A DNA stretch of 64,000 nucleotides from Romboutsia_C sp015668195 (GCF_015668195.1 NZ_JADPFC010000002.1:573464-637463); one strand, 5' to 3'. Shown: positions 34,465-43,867, counted from the first letter of the stretch. Translations and numbers: made by a program. The notes: generated from the letters alone by a model not told the origin.

Positions 34465-35769
34465 CTAATAATTAATAGGCTGAAAATGAAGTCTTCTTCC
34501 ATTATAGCAATAATGCCTATATCCTGTTTCCCCATCTCTACATTTTGCAACAATTAAATCAACTAGCTTTATGCCATTTTTCCTAGAATTTATAACCTTA
34601 TCCCTACTTGTACCTATAGCCTTTATAGCATCTTCAAAATCAGAATTAACAGGCTCATGAATATATACTACATTGTTGCTATCGTGAAATATAGCCTTAC
34701 TATCTCTCATAGGTCTCTCTCCCCAAGGTCTAAAATCCTTCATCTCATCATTTAATTGACTAAGTTGAATAACAGGTATGTTAAAATCTAAAGTAATATT
34801 TTTAAGCTCCCTAGAAAGACTTGCTACTTCCCTTTCTCTATTTTGCATAATAGATTCAACACTCATAAGCTGAACATAATCTATAATAACTAAATCTGGC
34901 TCTAACTCCCTTATTCTTCTTTTTAAAGCACTAATAGTACTTATCTTATCATTTATATACATTAAATTTTGACTAGAGTATTCCTTAAAAGTATCTATAA
35001 CCAATTTCCACTCATCATCTTTTAATTGTTTATTTTTCATTTTCTTAGTGCTAATTCCAGTTTTTTTAGTAATATTTCTCATAAAAACTTGCTCATTGCT
35101 CATTTCCCTACTAATAAACAATACCTTTTTCTTTTGAAAAACACAGTTTAGCATAATTTGAAGAGCTAAAGCAGTCTTACCAACACCACTTCTAGCAGCA
35201 ATAGTTGTAAGCTCACCTTTAAATAACCCTCCTATAATATTATCCAAGTATTCAACACCAAACTTTATCCCCGTATTTTCACTACTTTCTAAATAATTAA
35301 GTAAATTTTCACAAATATCTTTAACACTATCCTTATAATTTTTAGTATTTTTATTTAATATTTCTCTCATTCTTTTTTCAAAATTATATACAACCAAATC
35401 CATATCCTCATCATCACCTAAATCTTGAAAAAGATTAGTGCAATTTTTGATAATCTCTCTTCTTAAATACTTGTCTTTTAAAATTCTAATATGACTATCA
35501 ATAGAATAACTTTCTCCAATAGCTACCATATCAGTTAAATAACTTACATCTATATTAATATCTCTGTCTTTAAGTTTTGTATATACACTTTGAATATCAA
35601 TAGCCATATTATTTTCATACAAAACCTTCATAACATTTAAAATATACTTGTGAATATTTATAGTGAATAAATCCTCATATAATTCTTCTAATTTGAAACT
35701 TAAAGTATTATCACTTATCAAACTTCCAATAACACTTTGTTCAATATTAATAGCATCAAACTTTTTCAT
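34465..35769 (-). CDS. DnaB-like replicative helicase, phage/mobile-element type
   Basis: 434 residues. N-terminal DnaB domain (NIEQSVIGSLI) followed by the RecA-like core with Walker A (ARSGVGKTALALQIM), SREMSNEQ, and Walker B (PDLVIIDYVQLM). It unwinds DNA at a replication fork. It is more diverged than a housekeeping DnaB and pairs with the DnaD-like gene 8 bp upstream, as in clostridial prophages. No integrase, portal or capsid gene is in the window, so this is an isolated replication module. Confidence 0.85.
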   Translation of the reverse strand: MKKFDAINIEQSVIGSLISDNTLSFKLEELYEDLFTINIHKYILNVMKVLYENNMAIDIQSVYTKLKDRDINIDVSYLTDMVAIGESYSIDSHIRILKDKYLRREIIKNCTNLFQDLGDDEDMDLVVYNFEKRMREILNKNTKNYKDSVKDICENLLNYLESSENTGIKFGVEYLDNIIGGLFKGELTTIAARSGVGKTALALQIMLNCVFQKKKVLFISREMSNEQVFMRNITKKTGISTKKMKNKQLKDDEWKLVIDTFKEYSSQNLMYINDKISTISALKRRIRELEPDLVIIDYVQLMSVESIMQNREREVASLSRELKNITLDFNIPVIQLSQLNDEMKDFRPWGERPMRDSKAIFHDSNNVVYIHEPVNSDFEDAIKAIGTSRDKVINSRKNGIKLVDLIVAKCRDGETGYRHYCYNGRRLHFQPINY

Positions 35770-35777
35770 AACTCCCC

Positions 35778-36569
35778 CTAATAGTCAAATTCAATATCCC
35801 ATACTTCATTAGACTCTTCTTTTATATCTTCAAAAATCTCTTCATTCAAATATCCTTCAAATTTATTACTAAATAAAGTCTCAGGTCTTAAATACTTTTG
35901 CATATCACTATACACCCACTCCTTTGACTTAATATCTATTACTTTCTTAAAATCCTCTAATTCAAATCCTTCATTTATCCTTGCATTAATAAGATTTTTA
36001 GTTTTATTGGTGGTTGGTTTAAAATTCTTTTTACACTTTTCATTTAAATAATTTACTACATCAACATATATATTATTTATTTTTTTATTTATATTATCTT
36101 TTTCTAAGTTACCTTCTTTAGTTGCACATTTAATATCATTATTAGTATCACTATCTAAATAATCTTTAAAACTTACATCCTTAAAATCCTTAAAATCACT
36201 AATATACAATTCTTCATCCAAATTTATATTAGTATCATCTTTAGTAGTTTTTTTAGTATTAATTTTAGTATCACACTTAAAATCAGTAATGTACTCATAT
36301 ACAGAACACTTATTGGTTTTATTTCCTTTAACTACCCTATTAATAATACCTAACTCCTCAAAATTCTTAATTAATCTTTGTACCTTTCCCTTAGAAAAGC
36401 CAAGCTCACTAACTGCCCCACTTATAGTAAATGTAAAGTGACCACTTTCAAGTTTTTTGTAAATATTATTAGCATTAACCCTCCTCATAATATAATGATT
36501 AAAAATAATCTTATCTATATCCTTAATTGGATTAAACCTAAGGACTCTAATATTTAACTTACTATACAT
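35778..36569 (-). CDS. Phage replication initiator-like protein with Phg_2220_C-type C-terminal domain
   Basis: 263 residues. An N-terminal winged-helix region (TFTISGAVSELGFSKGKVQRLIKNFEELG) and acidic linker are followed at about 168-250 by a domain like the conserved phage C-terminal domain (LNEKCKKNFKPTTNKTKNLI, KEWVYSDMQKYLRPETLFSNKFEGYLNE). Such proteins act as initiators or helicase loaders. It forms an operon with the DnaB-like gene. Promoter TTGAAA-17-TACAAT lies upstream, divergent from xre copy 2, as in a prophage switch. Confidence 0.8.
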   Translation of the reverse strand: MYSKLNIRVLRFNPIKDIDKIIFNHYIMRRVNANNIYKKLESGHFTFTISGAVSELGFSKGKVQRLIKNFEELGIINRVVKGNKTNKCSVYEYITDFKCDTKINTKKTTKDDTNINLDEELYISDFKDFKDVSFKDYLDSDTNNDIKCATKEGNLEKDNINKKINNIYVDVVNYLNEKCKKNFKPTTNKTKNLINARINEGFELEDFKKVIDIKSKEWVYSDMQKYLRPETLFSNKFEGYLNEEIFEDIKEESNEVWDIEFDY

Positions 36570-36629
36570 AAAATCCCCCTTAAAGTTTCGTATTTGTTAA
36601 TTAGTTTTATTTTTGTTATCTTTAATTAA

Positions 36630-36658
36630 ATTGTAGTTCTATTTGTGTTAACTTTCAA
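36630..36658 (-). promoter_or_regulatory. Promoter of the replication module
   Basis: On the minus strand, -35 TTGAAA (36653-36658), 17 bp, -10 TACAAT (36630-36635). It diverges from the xre copy 2 promoter 40 bp away. Confidence 0.65.
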
Positions 36659-36696
36659 CAAATATTTAATATTTTTTACTAATATTTGTTTTTTAG

Positions 36697-36731
36697 TTTA
36701 CACCAACGAAACTTTGTACTATACTTTAAGT
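36697..36731 (+). promoter_or_regulatory. Promoter and likely operator of xre copy 2
   Basis: -35 TTTACA (36697-36702), 17 bp, -10 TATACT (36720-36725). ACTTTG-TACTATACT-TTAAGT (36711-36731) copies the palindrome at 23679-23699. Confidence 0.65.
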
Positions 36732-36750
36732 ATGGTGAGGTGGATTTAAA

Positions 36751-37107
36751 ATGACTTTTGGACAAAGATTTAAAGAACTTAGGATTCAAAAAGGTCTAAA
36801 ACAACAAGAGTTAGTAGATGATTTTAATAAGATATATGGTTATACATTCACAAAGTCGGCAATATCTCAATATGAAAACGACAAGAGAAAGCCAGAAACA
36901 GAAGCACTTAGAGATTTCGCCCTGTACTTTAATGTATCTTTAGATTACTTACTATGTATAAATGAAGATAAAGATATTTATATAGATATAAAAGACCAGT
37001 TCTTAGATTTTGTTGAAGGATTCTTTAAAAACAAAGATATTAGTAGAGATGAAAAAGATAAACTATTTAAAGAGCTGTCTACACTTTATTTTGATTCATT
37101 AAAATAG
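36751..37107 (+). CDS. XRE-family HTH regulator, copy 2
   Basis: 118 residues, a close paralogue of the regulator at 23719. HTH about 5-65 (FGQRFKELRIQKGLKQQELV), C-terminal tail about 82-118 (FFKNKDISRDEKDKLFKELS). RBS GGTGAGGTGG. It diverges from the replication module, so it could repress that module as well as its own promoter. A terminator hairpin (ACGC-AAA-GCGT, then ATTTTTC) follows at 37110-37132. The 56-residue orphan gene starts 165 bp downstream. Confidence 0.85.
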   Translation: MTFGQRFKELRIQKGLKQQELVDDFNKIYGYTFTKSAISQYENDKRKPETEALRDFALYFNVSLDYLLCINEDKDIYIDIKDQFLDFVEGFFKNKDISRDEKDKLFKELSTLYFDSLK

Positions 37108-37272
37108 GCTACGCAAAGCGTGGCTAATTTTTCAGCCTATTACAAAACATATATTCTATAATTTGCGAACTTTTTATGCTGTATATACTATTTACTTAAA
37201 TTTTGTTATTTTAGTTATTTGATGTCATTTTAAACAATTTTAATTATAATAATAAACTCAGGGGGATTTTTT

Positions 37273-37443
37273 ATGTTTAGTGGATGTGATTTTCTTAAAT
37301 TTGAAGGTGAAAAACCTACGTCGAAGGACTTTGATAAGATAATGGAAATTGCTAGTGTAGTTTTTTCTAGTGATAATTTTAGTTTTGAAGAAAAGAAAGA
37401 CCTTTATATGAAAATTAGTGTAATGTATGAAAAGTATAAGTAA
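37273..37443 (+). CDS. Short orphan protein resembling the C-terminal tail of the XRE regulators, copy B
   Basis: 56 residues, ATG with a GGGGGA RBS identical in style to copy A at 28724. FDKIMEIASVVFSSDN, then FSFEEKKDLYMKISVMYEKYK, aligns by eye with the XRE tail FFKNKDISRDEKDKLFKELSTLYF. No HTH. A possible antirepressor or heteromer partner of the regulator directly upstream; SinI of Bacillus is of similar size. The perfect-palindrome terminator overlaps its stop codon. Confidence 0.7.
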   Translation: MFSGCDFLKFEGEKPTSKDFDKIMEIASVVFSSDNFSFEEKKDLYMKISVMYEKYK

Positions 37444-37470
37444 AAGCCAGGCATATGCCTGGCTTTTACT
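37439..37470 (+). terminator. Terminator of the 56-residue orphan gene
   Basis: Perfect palindrome centred on GCATATGC with arms AGTAAAAGCCAGGCAT; it includes the stop codon. Confidence 0.75.
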
Positions 37471-38000
37471 TATATTAAATATAGCTTCTCTTAGTATATA
37501 AACTATAAGAAGTAGAATCATTATAACTATTATTTTATTTGAACTTACAACCCTTTATGTTTATACTTGTTTAAGTTGAATAGTTTGGTTTGAAGTTTTA
37601 TTTGTAATTTAATTTACTATTACATACGATATAGTTTTACCTCATTAGTAATATCTAAATTTAAAGTTTATACTCAGCACTTAAAAATATATGTAATATA
37701 CGTGATAAAATAGCAAACTTTTGATCATTAATCATATTACTTTATAAAAGTCATTTTATATATAACATGCGCTTAAATGACACTTAATTAATAGAAAATT
37801 TACTGGTATTAAGTGTGTGCCAAAATTTGTGACTAATTAAGACTTTTAATATCTTTTATTTGGTATATATATCTTATTAGTACTTCTGAGCTTAGCATTT
37901 TATTGATATTTATATTGTGTTTTTATTTGTTATATATTTTTTAGTTATATAAATATGAAATAAAATTTCTCTATAAAATCTTAACATATTCTGTCTATTT
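37471..38000. other. Gene-free AT-rich stretch
   Basis: About 530 bp between the orphan gene and the terminator of slpA-like gene 2. I see no ORF with an RBS, no paired promoter-terminator and no fossil I can identify on either strand. Confidence 0.5.
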
Positions 38001-38004
38001 ATAA

Positions 38005-38047
38005 TTAAAAAAAGGAACTGCCCTCATAATGAGGTAGTTCCTTTTTT
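38005..38047 (-). terminator. Terminator of slpA-like gene 2
   Basis: AAAAAGGAACT... / ...AGTTCCTTTTT stem with an imperfect upper part (CCTC / GAGG), just after the stop. Confidence 0.75.
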
Positions 38048-38072
38048 AGTTAAGCTTTTAAATTATTATTTA

Positions 38073-40187
38073 TTAGTTTAATCCTAATATCTTAAGTAAG
38101 CTTTGTACTGCTGCTGTAGCAACTCCTCCACCTACTTTAGTTAATTTATTAGCATTTGAATCTGAATGCTTATCTGTTAAATTATCTATAACAGTTTCTT
38201 GTTCTTCACTTAAATTATCTGTAGCTAATACTATAGGAGCTTCAACTCTTCCTGCTAAAGGAGCTACTGCTAAAGCATCTACTAATTTACCATTTCCTCC
38301 AACATATCCATCTTGAGCAACGAATATATCGTTAACATTTTGCTTTAATGCATCTGATCCATAGTATGTGTTTATAACCATAGCATTAGTTTCTTTTCTA
38401 TCTGCTCCTGCTATTCTTTCAACAGTATCACCTGTTTCAACATTAGCTTTTACATCTTTTATTACTTGCTTAGAAACTTTGCTAGTTCCTCCAACTACTT
38501 TTACATCATTTATACCAGTCTTATTTTTATATAAGAAATCTTTAGCATCTTGAGTAAGTCCAGCTTCTGGAGATACTATTATTGGAGCTGCTGTATTAGC
38601 ATCTGTTGTAAGTTTAGTAGCTACTGCTGCTATACTCATAGCATCTGCTTCACCTTCTCCACCAACTACGAAAGCATTTGTCATAGTTGTCTTGTCCATA
38701 GCTTTAGCTATTTTTAAAGATGTATCATATCTATCATTTCCTGCTAATCTAACTATCTTAGCATCCATTTCTTTTATTAATTGAGCTTCAACTTCTTTAG
38801 ATATAGTGTTTTCTCCACCAACTATGTATATAGTTTGCTTTTTATTTAATACTCTCTTTATTTCACTCATAGTTTCTGTTGGAACAGAATCCTTTTTAGC
38901 TAATAATATAGGAGCATTCTTTTGCTTAGCTAAAGGTGCAGCTGCTAAACCATCAACTATGGCATTTTCTCCTACTAATACAACAGAGTCTGCATTTATT
39001 TTATCACCTTTTGCTTTTTCTTTTAATTTTAAGAATCCTGCTTTACTTATTTCAACAGCAGTTTCAAATCTATTTTCACCTTCTAATGAAGTGTATTTAT
39101 CTGAACCTTCTACAACTTTCTTATCATCTTGCATGTCAGTTGCAACTTGAGTTAAATCTTTATGAGAAGTTCCAGTTATAACCAACTTAACATCTTTACC
39201 ATCTTTAGCTAATGTATTGTTAGAAGTATTTTCTACGTATCTTATCTTAACAGTAAGCTCATAATTACCAGCTTCATTAACTTTTACAGTTGATAAATCT
39301 GTAGTTTTATCAAATCCTATTTTGTATTCTTTCCCATTTTCTATTATTGTTGCTTCATTATTTCCTGCTATATTTGCATCTATTAATGTATTAACTAATT
39401 CAACACCTGATTTAGTGTATCCTTTTTCATTGTATAAATCAGTTAAGTTTAATTGTACTTTTTCTGTTTCTTTAGCGTTAAATACTAATGAATCTAAGTT
39501 TTTAGAAGGTATCTCTTTTTCTGTAGCATTTTCATCTTCTGCAAGTTTAAATCCTACAACACTCTTTCCAGCTTCTACACTTATTCCATTTAAGTTAACA
39601 GCATTACCGTTAGCATCTACTGCTTTAGTTTTATCTACTTTATATTCTCCTACTGCTAGCTTTACTTCTTTTCCACTTGCTAATTCAACTATCGCTTTAA
39701 CAGCATTTCCTTCAGCTACTATTGCATCTTGTGCATCATAGTATACAACTGATTTTCCTACATTAGTTAATGCAACTATTTCTTTTGCAGCTGCAACTAA
39801 TTCAGCATTATCTGCATATCTTGTATTTTTAGTTTTTTCCGTAGCTAATATTCTACCATCAACCTTAACGTGTCCCTTGTCTACTACATCTACAGTTAAC
39901 TTTGTATCATTTATTTTAGCATTTGCTATAGCTGTTTTTAAATCTTTTATATCTTTTATATCTTTACCATCTACTGTTATTTTGTATACAGAATTCTGAT
40001 ATGGTTCTGTTGCTGTACCACCTTCACCATCTTCTTTTTCATCAAAATACTTAGTATTTAACATTTCTTCTACTTTAGCTATTAAAGTAGCCTCATCTAC
40101 TTCTTGAGTAGCGGCAAAAGCTGGTGCAACAGTAGTTGCAACTGTAGCTACTGCCATCATCATTGCTATGTTTTTCTTCTTTAACAT
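38073..40187 (-). CDS. slpA: SlpA-like S-layer precursor 2
   Basis: 704 residues. Signal peptide 1-25 (APAFAA), LMW-like region to about 345, interaction-element-like VKLVITGTSHKDLTQVATDM, then three CWB2 repeats about 368-704 (EGENRFETA, AGNDRYDTS, AGADRKETN). N-terminal motifs (EEMLNTKYFDEKEDGEG, VDKGHVKVDGRI) match those of the 734-residue protein (GFLNTKYTDDEDL, IDNGHKTVNGQI), so the two are true paralogues. RBS GGGGAGG. The leader begins with two TGTGAGAAATA copies and carries AAAAAAGAGATGT, both complementary to the putative small RNAs. This one has the stronger match and may be the main S-layer gene; the symbol is tentative. Confidence 0.83.
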   Translation of the reverse strand: MLKKKNIAMMMAVATVATTVAPAFAATQEVDEATLIAKVEEMLNTKYFDEKEDGEGGTATEPYQNSVYKITVDGKDIKDIKDLKTAIANAKINDTKLTVDVVDKGHVKVDGRILATEKTKNTRYADNAELVAAAKEIVALTNVGKSVVYYDAQDAIVAEGNAVKAIVELASGKEVKLAVGEYKVDKTKAVDANGNAVNLNGISVEAGKSVVGFKLAEDENATEKEIPSKNLDSLVFNAKETEKVQLNLTDLYNEKGYTKSGVELVNTLIDANIAGNNEATIIENGKEYKIGFDKTTDLSTVKVNEAGNYELTVKIRYVENTSNNTLAKDGKDVKLVITGTSHKDLTQVATDMQDDKKVVEGSDKYTSLEGENRFETAVEISKAGFLKLKEKAKGDKINADSVVLVGENAIVDGLAAAPLAKQKNAPILLAKKDSVPTETMSEIKRVLNKKQTIYIVGGENTISKEVEAQLIKEMDAKIVRLAGNDRYDTSLKIAKAMDKTTMTNAFVVGGEGEADAMSIAAVATKLTTDANTAAPIIVSPEAGLTQDAKDFLYKNKTGINDVKVVGGTSKVSKQVIKDVKANVETGDTVERIAGADRKETNAMVINTYYGSDALKQNVNDIFVAQDGYVGGNGKLVDALAVAPLAGRVEAPIVLATDNLSEEQETVIDNLTDKHSDSNANKLTKVGGGVATAAVQSLLKILGLN

Positions 40188-40221
40188 ATTTGTTTCCTCC
40201 CCAACATTATATAAAATAATT

Positions 40222-40320
40222 ACATCTCTTTTTTATGTAAATTCCGCTTCTCGTATTTCTCACATACTTATATTTCTCACACAAGTAGATGATAATATAC
40301 TTTTTAGTAACTTTCACCAA
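40222..40320 (-). promoter_or_regulatory. Promoter and 5' leader motifs of slpA-like gene 2
   Basis: On the minus strand, -35 TTGGTG (40315-40320), 17 bp, -10 TATTAT (40292-40297). The predicted 5' end falls at TGTGTGAGAAATA (40270-40282). A second copy TATGTGAGAAATACG is at 40252-40266 and AAAAAAGAGATGT at 40222-40234. The last two are exact complements of segments in the small RNA at 5463-5545. Confidence 0.6.
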
Positions 40321-40547
40321 CTTTCGTTTTACATTTTTTTCCATATTTCAACATTTAAATAAGTAATATTTTTACTTCGACATTTTTTTACACTAAAACA
40401 TTTAGCTAATTTATAAATACATACTATTTTTCTTTTTATATAATATTTTTATTTAAATATATTTTAATATAAAATATATTTGTATTTTTTTGTAGATAAC
40501 TTTTTTACCCTAATTATGTATATAATCTTACTAAAATATAAAAATTA

Positions 40548-40585
40548 AAGGAGTTAAATACCAATATGGTAAATAACTCCTTTTT
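40548..40585 (-). terminator. Terminator of the 1040-residue CWB2 gene
   Basis: AAAGGAGTTA / TAACTCCTTT arms with T-runs; 30 bp past the stop at 40618. Confidence 0.7.
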
Positions 40586-40617
40586 AAATAATTAAATATT
40601 TTCTTCTGTATTGTATA

Positions 40618-43600
40618 CTATCTAGTTATATTTACATTTATAACTGTATCTTTAGGTGTTTTATTAGCTGCATATACTCCATCATATAATGCAACTATTA
40701 TACTTCCGTTTGGTGTATTAGAATTTAGTTTAACTTTTCCATTACTTACAGTTGCATTTATTCCTGATGTTTCTATTCTTATAGTCCCAAGTACAAAATC
40801 ACCTTTATCGCTTCCTACTGGAGCATTATATACACCGTTATTATTTCTATCTATAAATAATACTGCCTCTATTCCAGATTCAGAACCTCCTGCATTTTTG
40901 TTTGATAAACTAAGTATAACCTCTGCATTTGGATATCCTTGAACTGATACTCCTTCTACTACTTTCTTATACTTAGTTTCATCTGATATATCACTTCCTG
41001 CATTATTACCTATAGCAGTATAATTTATATTAAATAGGTTTAATAAGTTAAACTCTGCATCTGATTGTGATGAGTTTACTTTAGTTATAGTATTTATAGT
41101 GTTAGTATTAATAGATTTTATAACTGGTGTTGTATCTACTATACTTATTGAAACTGATGTTAATAAAGTTTCTCTATTATTTGAGTCTTTTTTGTATAAA
41201 TATACTGTAGTTGAACCAGTTTTAGTCTTGTTAGCTGTAGGCACTATATCTATACCATTAGCATTTTTAGTCGCTGTTACTAGTTCTGCATCATTAACTT
41301 TTAATATATAACCTTCTCCACTTATATCAGTTTGATTCATTAAGTTTCCGTTACTATCATAAGTATTTAATTTTAATGATAAACTGTTATCATCTTTATA
41401 ATCATATCTATCTAAAGTCATATCTTTATTTGCTACTGTATGCTCTAATTTATAAGTATATCTATCTGCAACTGCATCTCTTATTGTAACTGATAAACTT
41501 CCTAAATCAATCTTTTTACCTGCTACTGTTTTTTGCATCTTAACAGTTCCAGTTCCTACTTTACCAGTATCTGGTGATATAGTCATGGTTGCTTCTCCAT
41601 TAGCAAAATCTCCAACAGATACAACACCTATTTTATTTTCTTCTGTTGGTGTTGAGCTTGTATTTATAGTTCCTTTGTCAAGAGCTGCACCTGTATTTAT
41701 AGGGTCACCATGCTGGTCAACTGCCTTAACTTTAACTGCTGAATTACCTTGATTTTTTGTTAATGTTATACTTGTTTTGTTAGTATCTCCTACATAGTAT
41801 CTTACTGTTCTAACTTCTCTTGCATTTTTTTCTGCATCTAATACTTGTATACTTATTTCTTTCGATACTGTTCCATTAGAAATAGTTACTTTAGCTGTTC
41901 CTACTTTTCTAGCAGTTATATTTTTACCAGATACAACTAAAACCGTTGGGTCAGATGATTTTAATGTAACTTTACCAGTTATATCCTCTTCTTTACCATC
42001 ATTTCTCATACCTTTTATATCACTTAGTGTTATACTTTCCCCAACTAATAATTTATTACTTATAAAATCATTATTTTCACCATTTCTATTATTAAAAGCA
42101 GCTTTATATGACTTTATACTAGCTATATCATTTGCTTTATCTGTTACTGTTACAAGTTTTTTATCGGCAGTTTTTATTACTTGGCTTCCTTTAGTTAATG
42201 TTATTTCGTAATCAAATATTTCATCTTTTACAAATCCTGTAGTTTTTAATTTTCCTGTTTTAGATGTTTTTAATGGTGATGTTGGATTATCTGTATTATA
42301 GAATACTGGTCTACTTGATTTAAACTCAACATTCCATCCTAAACTTTTTAATTCTTCTACACTTCTCGTTTGCCCACCATTCACAGTAAACCCTAGATAT
42401 TGTATTCCGCTTGTACCTACTTCTCTTGTAGTAGCTTCTACACTAGATATCTCTGAGTTATATGTAAAGCTATGACTAGTAGTATTTCCTAAGTTACTAG
42501 TAACCTTAACTGTATTAGTTCCATTACTAAATGCATTAGCAAATTCTACAGTAGCTTCTGTTCCTGCACTATTAGCAGTATAAGAAACAGTAATATTTCC
42601 ACTTATAGAAACCTTTGATTTATCTATTCTATTTAATTCTCTTCCTGTTAACTTTATAGTCTTGAAATTAACTAATGTTACTCCACTTACTTGAGCTTCT
42701 GGATCTTTTTGAGTATCCTTTATAGCTTGTATACTTGCAATTGGTATACCATTTCCAACCTCAGTTATCTTTGTAAATTTCTTACCTTCTAATAAAATCT
42801 TTTGATCATTTGATAAGCTTTTTCCAACTATCATAACAGGATCTTGATTATAAGCTGCTAGTACACCAACAGCTAAAGCATCTGCTATTTCATCTGCTTT
42901 ATTTACTTGACCTGATTTTGTCACATATATATTGTCATAAGTACTATATTTGTAGAATTCTTCTACAACTTCAGCATTAGTTTCTTGTCTTCCTGTTCCT
43001 TGAAGTCTTTTCTTAGTTCCTGGTAATGAGTTTTGAGTTGTATTCGATACTGAACTTGTTCCTCCTATTACATAAGAAGTGTTTATACCCTCACCATTTA
43101 TATATGCCTTAGTATCTGCATCTAATCCATTTTTTGGGTGTGCAAGTATTATTGGCATTTTATTTTGAGCTGCAGGTGCCGCCACACTTACTGCATCTGC
43201 TAATACTTCTCCATTAGCTACAGCTATCTTTGATATATCTGATATCTTATCAAATTCTTTTGCTACTTTTAAAGAAGTTTCATACTTACTATTTCCTGCT
43301 ATTCTGTTAACAGTTATTCCCATAGCTTGTATTTCAGCTTTTACAGAATCATTTACTGATGCTGTTCCACCTATTATATCAACTGTTTTTATTCCTCTTC
43401 TAGTTAATTCTTTCTTTGTATCTGCATTTAATTTATTATTTTCAGTCATTAGTATTGGAGCTTTTTTAAGAGATGCGTATGGAGTTGCTGTTAATGCATC
43501 CACTATTCCTTTTTGTCCATTTACTACTACTGCATGTTTTGATGTTGAGCTGTAGTTTTTACTTATTTCTACTGCTGTTTTGTATCTGTCATCACCAGAT

Positions 43601-43740
43601 ATTTTACTTGATGTTACACTAGCTCTTGGCTCTTGTGCATTTGCTTCTACTGCAAAAGTAGATGCTAATGTTGTTGCAAGCATTGTTGTCGCCATAACCT
43701 TAGCTATTATTCTCTTTTTTCTCTTTAACATATTTCTCAC
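40618..43740 (-). CDS. CWB2 surface protein with BIG2-like C-terminal domains
   Basis: 1040 residues. Signal peptide about 1-36 (long, Lys/Arg-rich start). Three CWB2 repeats come first, about 48-345 (SGDDRYKTA, AGNSKYETS, QGTGRQETN), then a long beta-rich region with Ig-like/BIG2 modules (VTLKSSDPTVLVVSGKNITARKVGTAKVTIS). N-terminal anchoring with exposed Ig-like repeats suggests an adhesin-like protein. The RBS/start is GAGGTGAGAAATATG; 10 nt of it (GTGAGAAATA) are complementary to the small RNA seed. Confidence 0.82.
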   Translation of the reverse strand: MRNMLKRKKRIIAKVMATTMLATTLASTFAVEANAQEPRASVTSSKISGDDRYKTAVEISKNYSSTSKHAVVVNGQKGIVDALTATPYASLKKAPILMTENNKLNADTKKELTRRGIKTVDIIGGTASVNDSVKAEIQAMGITVNRIAGNSKYETSLKVAKEFDKISDISKIAVANGEVLADAVSVAAPAAQNKMPIILAHPKNGLDADTKAYINGEGINTSYVIGGTSSVSNTTQNSLPGTKKRLQGTGRQETNAEVVEEFYKYSTYDNIYVTKSGQVNKADEIADALAVGVLAAYNQDPVMIVGKSLSNDQKILLEGKKFTKITEVGNGIPIASIQAIKDTQKDPEAQVSGVTLVNFKTIKLTGRELNRIDKSKVSISGNITVSYTANSAGTEATVEFANAFSNGTNTVKVTSNLGNTTSHSFTYNSEISSVEATTREVGTSGIQYLGFTVNGGQTRSVEELKSLGWNVEFKSSRPVFYNTDNPTSPLKTSKTGKLKTTGFVKDEIFDYEITLTKGSQVIKTADKKLVTVTDKANDIASIKSYKAAFNNRNGENNDFISNKLLVGESITLSDIKGMRNDGKEEDITGKVTLKSSDPTVLVVSGKNITARKVGTAKVTISNGTVSKEISIQVLDAEKNAREVRTVRYYVGDTNKTSITLTKNQGNSAVKVKAVDQHGDPINTGAALDKGTINTSSTPTEENKIGVVSVGDFANGEATMTISPDTGKVGTGTVKMQKTVAGKKIDLGSLSVTIRDAVADRYTYKLEHTVANKDMTLDRYDYKDDNSLSLKLNTYDSNGNLMNQTDISGEGYILKVNDAELVTATKNANGIDIVPTANKTKTGSTTVYLYKKDSNNRETLLTSVSISIVDTTPVIKSINTNTINTITKVNSSQSDAEFNLLNLFNINYTAIGNNAGSDISDETKYKKVVEGVSVQGYPNAEVILSLSNKNAGGSESGIEAVLFIDRNNNGVYNAPVGSDKGDFVLGTIRIETSGINATVSNGKVKLNSNTPNGSIIVALYDGVYAANKTPKDTVINVNITR

Positions 43741-43867
43741 CTCATGTTATTTTTGGGATTTTTATCCTTTTATGAATTTAATTGTATAATAGTTTTAGTT
43801 TTTTATCAATACATCTTAAAATCATTATACTTTTAAATCTATATTTATTTTTCAATTAACTTAATAT

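Noticed and set aside
33290..37107. Complete prophage or integrative element
   Set aside because: No integrase, terminase, portal, capsid, relaxase or flanking attachment repeats could be found; only a replication and repressor module.
37258..37521. 87-codon minus-strand open frame
   Set aside because: It overlaps the RBS-led 56-residue plus-strand gene and its terminator, has no RBS and reads as low-complexity Lys/Phe sequence.
40222..40282. Plus-strand small RNA at the slpA leader itself
   Set aside because: No 17-bp-spaced promoter precedes the motif on the plus strand and no plus-strand terminator follows; here the motif fits the minus-strand leader.
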